Shown: piece after piece, positions 9,132-15,010 of the stretch
Layout: the number at the start of each line of letters is the position of its first letter
How positions within the stretch are numbered: the first letter of the stretch is position 1
Assembly (NCBI GenBank): GCA_036307825.1
Contig: JAXJWW010000069.1
Location: 1-29,063 of the forward strand
Reading direction: 5' to 3'
DNA: 29,063 bases
Origin: RGIG9060 sp036307825
Lineage (GTDB): Bacteria > Spirochaetota > Spirochaetia > Treponematales > Treponemataceae
Program-made: the position numbers and the translations under genes
The notes under the pieces: model-generated
Told to the model about the DNA's origin: nothing
The model's input: only the letters and a program-made list of their open reading frames with translations
Databases searched by the model: none

Positions 9132-10832
9132 ATGAAAGTTTTATTTGTTACATCAGAACATCCTAAAAATACCTGGGGTGGTTTAGGAACTTTTACAAGG
9201 GAATTTACAAAAGTTCTTAGACGATATTGTCAAGTTGTTGTGGTTTATTTTCATTTTGATAATGATGAACCACCAGCTCCTGATTCAACAATTGATTATG
9301 TCCTTGTTCCAGAAAAAAAGTTTAAAGCCTTTGCACCAGAAGCACAAGTTTTAGAAGCTGCCGCATCTTTAAGATCACAACTTCAACCTATAATGAATAT
9401 TTTTAATCCAGATGTAATTCATTGTAACGATAGACAAACTTTTCTTCCGTTTAGATTTGATAAAAATGTTTTATATTCTTCTCATCTTTTATTTTGCGAC
9501 TTACTTTCTATGCAAGGTTTAGATGATATTTATTTTCAAGAATTAAAAATTGAAAAGTCAGCATTAATGAATAGTTGTCTTTCAGTTTTTTATTCTGACT
9601 TTGCACAAAAGAGAGCAAGTAATTTAATTGCAGGAAAGTTTAATCCAGTAATTTTACCATTAGGTTTTAATCCTGAAAAATTTAAAAATTCATTATTGAA
9701 TAAAAAAGAAAAAATCAATGTTGGATATTTTGGAAGATTTGAAAATGTACAAAAAGGATTTTTGAATTTTATCAATTCTGTAAATTTACTTGGAAAAGAA
9801 TTTAAAGAAAAAAATAATGTAGAATATTTTTTATATGGTAGAGGAGAAATTTCAAGTTCTGTTGATTTATCTTTATTCAATGTTCCAAAATTTTTGCAAG
9901 GAGAAGATTTATATAAAGCTTACTCACAGATGGATATTGTTGTAATGCCAAGTAGATATGAACCTTTTGGTTTAACAGGTTTAGAAGCTATGGCCAGTGG
10001 ATGTTTGTTGCTTGCTACAACGGGTTTAGGAATGGATACTTATATGAATCCAGGGAAGAATTGTTTAGCGATTCCGCAAAATTCCGAAGGTGTAAGTGTT
10101 GTTTTAAAAGATGCAATTTTAAATATTGAAAAATATAAACCTTTAAGAGAATGTGCTTTTGAAAGTGTGAAGAAATTTACTTGGGAAAGATGTGTAAAAA
10201 GTCATTTCTATTTTTATTCACAAATTTCTCAAAAAAGATTTTTAAATTTGAAAAGTGCTTATCGTCCTGAATTGTATAATTTTATTTCTAAAATTAATAA
10301 TGATTCTTTGCAAAAAAAAGAAAATGAAAAATTTGAATTAAAATTTTTAACAAATCTTTTATATAAGTTACAAAATGAAATTCAATTTGAAAATAAAAGA
10401 TGTCTTGTGATTTCTAATTTTGCAAAGCCAGAAAGAATTACAAAAAATTTTTTGAATTGTGATTGTATCAATTTGTTAGAAAATTCAGAAAATGGAATTT
10501 TATATAGAAGTGAATGTTTGCCTTTTGTAGAAAAATTTTATGATTTTGTTATTGCAATAAATTACTTTGAAACTTGTTTAAATTTCGATTTATCAATTTC
10601 AGAACTTTTTAGAATTGCTAGAGAAAAAATATTTTTGTTTGTAAATCATAATGAAGAAAATAATTTGCAAACATATTTTATGAATGAAAAGGAGGTGTTA
10701 GATGAAATAGAAAAAAATGCAAATTATATTTTTGATTCTAAAATTGAAAATCAAAATGATTTATTAGGATTAATTAGAATTGAAAATATGAAAGCAAAAG
10801 AAAATATCAATAACAAATGTATGGCTAATTGA
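9132..10832 (+). CDS. Glycosyltransferase (GT-B, GT4/GT5-like) with methyltransferase-like C-terminal region
   Basis: 566 residues. The N-terminal MKVLFVTSEHPKNTWGGLGTF is like the sugar-nucleotide loop of starch/glycogen synthases. Residues about 195-360 form the second Rossmann half, with the GT4 E-x7-E pair at E277 and E285 inside EPFGLTGLEAMASG. After about residue 365 comes a 200-residue tail: a central portion (LPFVEKFYDFVIAINYFE, then ISELFRIAREKIFLFVNHN) has the spacing of a degenerate class I SAM methyltransferase, without a clear glycine-rich SAM loop. No signal peptide or membrane segment is present, so it is cytoplasmic. The ATG follows AGAGGAAAAG. It heads the same-strand block containing the double-glycine protein, so glycosylation of the secreted protein or an envelope polymer are both possible. 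The sugar and acceptor are unknown. Confidence 0.8.
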   Translation: MKVLFVTSEHPKNTWGGLGTFTREFTKVLRRYCQVVVVYFHFDNDEPPAPDSTIDYVLVPEKKFKAFAPEAQVLEAAASLRSQLQPIMNIFNPDVIHCNDRQTFLPFRFDKNVLYSSHLLFCDLLSMQGLDDIYFQELKIEKSALMNSCLSVFYSDFAQKRASNLIAGKFNPVILPLGFNPEKFKNSLLNKKEKINVGYFGRFENVQKGFLNFINSVNLLGKEFKEKNNVEYFLYGRGEISSSVDLSLFNVPKFLQGEDLYKAYSQMDIVVMPSRYEPFGLTGLEAMASGCLLLATTGLGMDTYMNPGKNCLAIPQNSEGVSVVLKDAILNIEKYKPLRECAFESVKKFTWERCVKSHFYFYSQISQKRFLNLKSAYRPELYNFISKINNDSLQKKENEKFELKFLTNLLYKLQNEIQFENKRCLVISNFAKPERITKNFLNCDCINLLENSENGILYRSECLPFVEKFYDFVIAINYFETCLNFDLSISELFRIAREKIFLFVNHNEENNLQTYFMNEKEVLDEIEKNANYIFDSKIENQNDLLGLIRIENMKAKENINNKCMAN

Positions 10833-10959
10833 TAATGTTAAATAAATTGCAAATGTTTATCATTTGAAAAAAATAGAGCAAAGATAAATTTTGATAAGTT
10901 TTGTTAAAATTTATTGGGAGTCTATCAAAAAGTAAATTGTACATTTGTTGGAGAGATAA

Positions 10960-11739
10960 ATGAAATGTTTTATTGAAAACTTTAGAGAGTTGGACATTGA
11001 CGAGCTTTTAGCAGTTAATGGTGGGTATGGAAGTAGTTCTAAATCTTACGGAGCTACATCGTCAAGTGGTTCTGGAAACCAATCAAGTTGGGATGTTTGG
11101 GTTGCAAACAAAGATGGACGAAATAGCGCTGGGGAAGTAACTCGGCCACACGACCCATATCGTGATATGCCAAAAAATTCCGGTAATTACGATGCACCTT
11201 CGTTTGTTCCAGATAATAGTATGACGAGTACTCCTAAAAATCCGCTGTATATACAACAAAGAGATTTTTCAAGTATTTATGGTAATGCGTTTGGGAATAC
11301 AGCTTGTGCTGCAACATCATTACTTAATGAAATTTCTGAAAGATATACTTTAGAAACAGGATTAGTAATGACTAAAGAACAATCTATTGCTGCAATGAAA
11401 GCTGCTGTAAGTGCGGGACATATAGGTAGTAGTAAAATAGCTAATAATGGTGTTGAAATATTTGATGCTACTGTTAATGATTGGGCTGCTGCGGCAAATA
11501 CAATGGCTGATGTAATTGGTTTAGCAGGAAACTATTCTTATACAACTGATTCTTCTCAAGTTAGTGCTACAATTTATGCATGGGATAAAAATGGAGATGG
11601 GTATGTAGATCATTTTGTAAATGATATAGGAAATGGTCAATATTATGATCCATGGACGGGAGAAACTGGAAATGTTAGTGGATTGAAATTGGCTACTACT
11701 GGATTAGGTGAATCTCGGACATTAAAATATACAAACTAA
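10960..11739 (+). CDS. Double-glycine-leader secreted protein with papain/C39-like Cys-His-Asp pattern
   Basis: 259 residues. The first 22 match the bacteriocin-type leader consensus exactly: L11 (-12), E15 (-8), L16 (-7), V19 (-4), G21-G22 (-2/-1), with predicted cleavage after G22. A Gly/Ser/Tyr-rich linker (23-43) and a polar segment follow. The C-terminal domain has NTACAATSLLNEIS (candidate nucleophile C116), DHFVNDIG (H218) and YYDPWTG (D230), the order and spacing of C39-like/papain-fold cysteine peptidases or amidases. D209-x-N-x-D-G-x-x-D217, directly before H218, is an EF-hand/dockerin-type calcium loop. The start has GGAGAG five bases upstream. It is the only gene in the window with a GG leader, and a matching C39 exporter lies 3.3 kb downstream on the same strand. 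The family is far larger than a normal bacteriocin. Secretion is well supported; enzymatic or toxic activity is inference. Confidence 0.82.
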   Translation: MKCFIENFRELDIDELLAVNGGYGSSSKSYGATSSSGSGNQSSWDVWVANKDGRNSAGEVTRPHDPYRDMPKNSGNYDAPSFVPDNSMTSTPKNPLYIQQRDFSSIYGNAFGNTACAATSLLNEISERYTLETGLVMTKEQSIAAMKAAVSAGHIGSSKIANNGVEIFDATVNDWAAAANTMADVIGLAGNYSYTTDSSQVSATIYAWDKNGDGYVDHFVNDIGNGQYYDPWTGETGNVSGLKLATTGLGESRTLKYTN

Positions 11740-11752
11740 TGTTTTAGTTTGT
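11731..11752 (+). terminator. A/T-rich hairpin overlapping the stop codon of the double-glycine gene
   Basis: ACAAACTAA (11731-11739, including the TAA stop) pairs perfectly with TTAGTTTGT (11744-11752) around a four-base loop and is followed by TTCTAATTAATT. It could be a weak terminator or a 3' stabilising hairpin that lets the first gene be expressed more strongly than those downstream. Confidence 0.45.
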
Positions 11753-11761
11753 TTCTAATTA

Positions 11762-11799
11762 ATTAAGGCTGTCAAAAAAAAATAATTGGCAGTCTTAAT
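11762..11799 (+). repeat. Intercistronic hairpin, copy 1 of 4
   Basis: ATTAAGGCTGTCAA (11762-11775) pairs with TTGGCAGTCTTAAT (11786-11799): 14 bp with two G-U pairs, loop of ten bases. GGGAG and the start codon of the next gene follow 11 and 22 bases later. No U-tract follows, so this is not a standard terminator. Confidence 0.75.
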
Positions 11800-11821
11800 A
11801 AAACTTTGTAGGGAGAAAAAT

Positions 11822-12526
11822 ATGAAAAAAATTATTGCTTGTTTATTTACTTTATTTTTGGTTGTTGGTTTATTTGCGACGGTAACACCTGAATCTGTTA
11901 TTGAAAAAATAGAAAGTTTAGATTTTTGGTGTTTTGATAAAAAGCTATCTGAAGGTAATGATAAAGCTTATATCAATATTAGATTGCAATCAGCAACAGA
12001 TTTTACAAGGATAACTCGAAACAGTTTGGATAGGGATTTGTATCCAAATCAGCATACAATGACTTTTGATGAAGTGAAATCAGTTTTTAAATCTTGTAAT
12101 AATTTGATGTTTGGATATTCTTATTCGACTATTGCAAAATATTATTGGAAAGAAGGTAAAGAACTTTCTTATTCTGTTCAGTACACTCAAATAAAAACTG
12201 GACCTATAGAATGTGCTGGGACTTATGTAATTCGTGTGTTTTTTGAAGATAGTGTACTCACAATTTTATTACAAGATTCATCAACTTATATTGAGCAAAA
12301 AAAAGATTACAAAATACTTAATGAGTTGTGTTTTTACAAAGATGGAAATTTGTTAGATAAAAGTAAAGGGACTGAAAGAACAAAAGGCTATTATTGGAAA
12401 AATGAAGAAAGTATAAAAACATTTTATAATATGTTAAAAAATAAAAATTCTTCATTGCCAAAGTCGGCTATAAATTTTCAAACTGGTGTAGAAAAAATTT
12501 TTGAGATTCTAGATAGCTATAAGTAG
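11822..12526 (+). CDS. Secreted protein, paralogue A of the small envelope family
   Basis: 234 residues of unknown function. The start at 11822 has GGGAG at 11811-11815 and gives a clean Sec signal peptide (MKKIIACLFTLFLVVGLFA, cleavage near residue 19-20). A longer in-frame TTG start at 11786 would place the hairpin arm and ribosome site inside the gene and is rejected. There is no lipobox Cys, so the product is probably soluble and periplasmic. Its last 45 residues (YYWKN, then SSLPKSAINFQTGVEKIFE) align with the C-termini of the next two proteins (LPEELILLQDAYEIFLE), so all three are homologous although this one is the most diverged. Its position directly behind the double-glycine gene fits an immunity, chaperone or accessory role, which is inference. 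Confidence 0.8.
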   Translation: MKKIIACLFTLFLVVGLFATVTPESVIEKIESLDFWCFDKKLSEGNDKAYINIRLQSATDFTRITRNSLDRDLYPNQHTMTFDEVKSVFKSCNNLMFGYSYSTIAKYYWKEGKELSYSVQYTQIKTGPIECAGTYVIRVFFEDSVLTILLQDSSTYIEQKKDYKILNELCFYKDGNLLDKSKGTERTKGYYWKNEESIKTFYNMLKNKNSSLPKSAINFQTGVEKIFEILDSYK

Positions 12527-12597
12527 AAATTATTAATTGTAAAAAGATATTTTGAGCTTATAATTTCATTTACTAATAAAACCTTGTAAGGAATACT

Positions 12598-13308
12598 ATG
12601 AAAAAATTTATTTTAAGTTTAATGATTGGGTTTGTGTTATTGGCTTGTGCAAGTGGAACTGAAAGTTCAGAAAAAAAACTAGCAGAAAAATACGAACTTA
12701 CTACATTTAATTTTGGTAATTTAGAATTTCAGTTACCAAAAGAAATTCAAAAGAAAGGAAGTTCCTCAAGTGCTGATTCGGTTACTTATAGTATTCGTTA
12801 TACCAGGTTGGATGAATTTTTAAAACAACCTGGATATATGTTAAATACTCCAATTAATGAAATGAAAGAAACGAATTCAGAAATAACAATGGAAATTCTT
12901 AAAGATATGCTAAAACAAAAACAATCTTTTGCATCAGTGAACGCATACAGTTTAAATTACTATGAGGAAACATGGAATCTTATCGATAAAGACTCATGTT
13001 TTGGTGATTCAATTTTTGGTGCAGGAGATGTTCCTTCTTTTGCATCATATTTAATTACTATCTATGATGATAAAGGTTTTTATTCAATTACTATATCTAC
13101 AAAATCATTAAAAAATATGAATCAAAAATATCCAGAAATTTTTAATTTACAAGGTGATTGTCTGTTTTGGGGATCAATAAAAAATGATAAACGAGCTTGC
13201 ATAAGATTTTGGGAATTAATATCATCTCGTGATAAAAATTTGCCAGAAGAATTAATTTTGTTACAGGATGCTTATGAAATCTTTTTAGAAACACTTAAGT
13301 TTAAGTAA
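12598..13308 (+). CDS. Lipoprotein, paralogue B of the small envelope family
   Basis: 236 residues. The start MKKFILSLMIGFVLLAC has a spirochaete-style lipobox (VLLAC, lipidated C17), so the mature protein is membrane-anchored in the envelope. AAGGA lies at 12588-12592, six bases before the ATG. Residues about 20-53 (through FNFGNLEFQLPKE) and the last 25 (LPEELILLQDAYEIFLETLK) are nearly the same as in the next gene, whereas the middle 130 residues have diverged strongly. No known domain is recognised. The spacer before it lacks the hairpin seen before its neighbours, but its AATAAAACCTTGTAAGGA leader matches the region after hairpin copy 1. An immunity or receptor-like function is possible; nothing in the sequence proves it. 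Confidence 0.83.
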   Translation: MKKFILSLMIGFVLLACASGTESSEKKLAEKYELTTFNFGNLEFQLPKEIQKKGSSSSADSVTYSIRYTRLDEFLKQPGYMLNTPINEMKETNSEITMEILKDMLKQKQSFASVNAYSLNYYEETWNLIDKDSCFGDSIFGAGDVPSFASYLITIYDDKGFYSITISTKSLKNMNQKYPEIFNLQGDCLFWGSIKNDKRACIRFWELISSRDKNLPEELILLQDAYEIFLETLKFK

Positions 13309-13341
13309 ATATACAAAATTACGTAAAAAGATTTTAACTAA

Positions 13342-13377
13342 TTTCAAGACTGTCAAAACAACTTGGCAGTCTTGAAA
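13342..13377 (+). repeat. Intercistronic hairpin, copy 2 of 4
   Basis: TTTCAAGACTGTCAA (13342-13356) pairs with TTGGCAGTCTTGAAA (13363-13377): 15 bp with one G-U pair and a six-base loop. GGAGG (13386-13390) and the ATG (13396) follow. The core matches copy 1 while the outer bases differ on both arms and still pair. Confidence 0.8.
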
Positions 13378-13395
13378 AAATCTTTGGAGGAAAAT

Positions 13396-14112
13396 ATGAA
13401 GAAAATAATTTTAAGTTTAATGATAGTTTTTATATTATTAAGCTGTGCAAGGGGAACTGAAAGTTCAGAAAAAAAACTAACAGAAAAATATGAACTTGCT
13501 ACATTCAATTTTGGTAATTTAGAATTTCAGTTGCCAAAAGAGTTTCAAATTACGATAAGAAATTCTACTAAAAAACCATCTGGTTCTTATATTGAAAAAG
13601 TAACTGTTGATGAATATTTAAAACTTCCTATTTATATGATAAATGAAAAAGTTTCAAATATGGTGAGTCAAGGGAAAATAGTTACTTCTGATGATTTGAA
13701 AAAACTTTTGTCACAAGGTGAACCCGATATTTTATTATCCTATTTTGGTTTAACTGATATTTGGGAAAGTTATAAAAAAATAAATATTAATGATAAAGAA
13801 ATTATAGGAGAAACATATTTTTCAACAGGTGATGTTCCTAGTTATTTTGGTTACTCAATTGGATATTTATACAATGATGTAATTTATAGAATTTATCTTT
13901 TTACAGAATTCTCTGAAAAAATGAAAGAAATTTATCCACAAATTTTTATGGAAGATAATGGTTATTTGTTTTGGAAACATAATCCAAATGGAAAAAATGG
14001 TCGTGTTCAATCATGGGAATTAATATCAAATAAAGATAAAAAATTACCAGCTGAATTAATTTTATTACAAGATGCTTACGAAATCTTTTTAGAAACGGTT
14101 AAATTTAAGTAA
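13396..14112 (+). CDS. Lipoprotein, paralogue C of the small envelope family
   Basis: 238 residues from the ATG at 13396, which has a strong GGAGG five bases upstream. A TTG 33 bases earlier is in frame but lies inside the hairpin. MKKIILSLMIVFILLSC is a lipoprotein signal (ILLSC, C17). The mature N-terminus differs from paralogue B by only a few residues up to FQLPKE, and the C-terminus (LPAELILLQDAYEIFLETVK) is almost the same. GDVPSYFGYS aligns with GDVPSFASYL of B, but much of the middle is different. The matching flanks, including the ~90% similar DNA over the first 110 bases of the mature coding region, point to a recent tandem duplication followed by divergence or recombination of the central part. 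The molecular role is unknown. Confidence 0.83.
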   Translation: MKKIILSLMIVFILLSCARGTESSEKKLTEKYELATFNFGNLEFQLPKEFQITIRNSTKKPSGSYIEKVTVDEYLKLPIYMINEKVSNMVSQGKIVTSDDLKKLLSQGEPDILLSYFGLTDIWESYKKININDKEIIGETYFSTGDVPSYFGYSIGYLYNDVIYRIYLFTEFSEKMKEIYPQIFMEDNGYLFWKHNPNGKNGRVQSWELISNKDKKLPAELILLQDAYEIFLETVKFK

Positions 14113-14137
14113 ATATACTAAACGTAAAAAATAGTCA

Positions 14138-14185
14138 ATCTTTTTCAAAGACTGTCAAAAAAAAATTACAGTCTTTGAAAAAGAT
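14138..14185 (+). repeat. Intercistronic hairpin, copy 3 of 4
   Basis: ATCTTTTTCAAAGACTGT (14138-14155) pairs perfectly with ACAGTCTTTGAAAAAGAT (14168-14185): 18 bp around a 12-base A-rich loop, the longest of the four. GGAGG (14190-14194) follows after four bases. Confidence 0.82.
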
Positions 14186-14198
14186 CTTTGGAGGAAAA

Positions 14199-14843
14199 AT
14201 GAAAAAATATATTTCTATTTTGTTAACTGTTATGTTATTAACAAGTTTGTTAGTTTTTGGACAAGAAAAAACTAATCAAGATTTAAATACTTCTCAATTG
14301 GAATTAATTCCAAATGTTGATAGTGATGATTCAGAGTATAATGATCCTCGTACTTTAGAGTTTTGTTTTCAAGATGATGATGAAAGAACACTTTGTCTTT
14401 ATCACAATATTAGAAAACAAAAAAATATTGATTTTGAGGATTATGAAGTTTATGCTGAATGGGCACTAAAAAGAGAAACTATAAGATGGGTTAAGCAAGA
14501 AATAAATGAAGTTTCTGTCATTTGGAATTATAGTAACGGTGCATTGTTAAAAATGGAAACATCTTCTTCAAATTGGAAAACAAAAAGAGGGATAAAGGTC
14601 GGTGATCCAATTTCGAAAGTTATAGATAACTATTCTCCAGATTCAAATGTATCATATTATAATTTTGAAACAAGAGAGATGACTGTAATTTCAGAGAAAA
14701 AGAATCCATTATTATTTTTAAGAGAAGATAATGAAGGTGTTCTTGTATATGTTGCAAATTTAGTTGCTGAAGAAATTATGAATATAAGATTTACTCAGAA
14801 GGATGGAATTATTACAAAGATAGAAATATATTTTAGTACTTAA
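14199..14843 (+). CDS. Secreted protein of unknown function, fourth small envelope gene
   Basis: 214 residues from the ATG at 14199 (GGAGG at 14190-14194; a TTG at 14175 is in frame but falls in the hairpin arm). MKKYISILLTVMLLTSLLVFG is a Sec signal peptide with cleavage near G21-Q22; no lipobox. The mature part is acidic at first (NVDSDDSEYNDP), then shows a KRGIKVGDPISKVIDNYSPDS segment of the type found in many bacterial envelope proteins that have a GIxxGDxxxxVxxxYG repeat, ending in a short beta-rich stretch. It does not align with paralogues A to C, yet shares their hairpin-plus-ribosome-site leader, so it is the same cassette type with different cargo. The function is unknown. Confidence 0.8.
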   Translation: MKKYISILLTVMLLTSLLVFGQEKTNQDLNTSQLELIPNVDSDDSEYNDPRTLEFCFQDDDERTLCLYHNIRKQKNIDFEDYEVYAEWALKRETIRWVKQEINEVSVIWNYSNGALLKMETSSSNWKTKRGIKVGDPISKVIDNYSPDSNVSYYNFETREMTVISEKKNPLLFLREDNEGVLVYVANLVAEEIMNIRFTQKDGIITKIEIYFST

Positions 14844-14873
14844 AATTATTTGGTTCTGTAAAAATTTATTTTA

Positions 14874-14902
14874 CTAAGGCTGTCAACAAATGGCAGTCTT
14901 AG
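14874..14902 (+). repeat. Intercistronic hairpin, copy 4 of 4, with no small gene behind it
   Basis: CTAAGGCTGTCA (14874-14885) pairs with TGGCAGTCTTAG (14891-14902): 12 bp with two G-U pairs, loop ACAAA. The following ACTTTGAAAAA resembles the ACTTTG/TCTTTGGAGG leader after the other copies but has lost the ribosome site, and the next gene (the exporter) starts 109 bases later. Confidence 0.75.
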
Positions 14903-15010
14903 AAAACTTTGAAAAATTAATCTAAGTATAAAAAAATAATAAGTAGGTTTCGTTAATAAATTATTCTTAAATTTTTGTTCAGTAAATAAATTAATCAAAG
15001 GAAATTTTTA

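Noticed and set aside
10850..10866. CAAATG/CATTTG hairpin after the glycosyltransferase as a terminator
   Set aside because: Only 6 bp, and it is followed by an A-run rather than a U-run on the plus strand. The 127-base gap shows no other convincing terminator or promoter.
11786..11821. TTG-started N-terminal extensions of the genes at 11822, 13396 and 14199
   Set aside because: They run through the right arm of the intercistronic hairpin and the GGAGG ribosome site and would put charged residues ahead of clean signal peptides. The internal ATG with ribosome site is the better start in all three cases.
13342..14185. Intercistronic hairpins as rho-independent terminators
   Set aside because: No U-tract follows any copy on either strand, and the next ribosome site lies within a few bases in three of four cases.
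11762..14902. CRISPR array or tandem satellite
   Set aside because: The four similar elements are hairpins hundreds of bases apart with genes between them, not regularly spaced direct repeats with short spacers.
14889..14924. Eleven-codon ORF inside hairpin copy 4 (ATG GCA GTC ...)
   Set aside because: It has no ribosome site and simply reads through the hairpin arm; the matching stretch in the other copies is untranslated.
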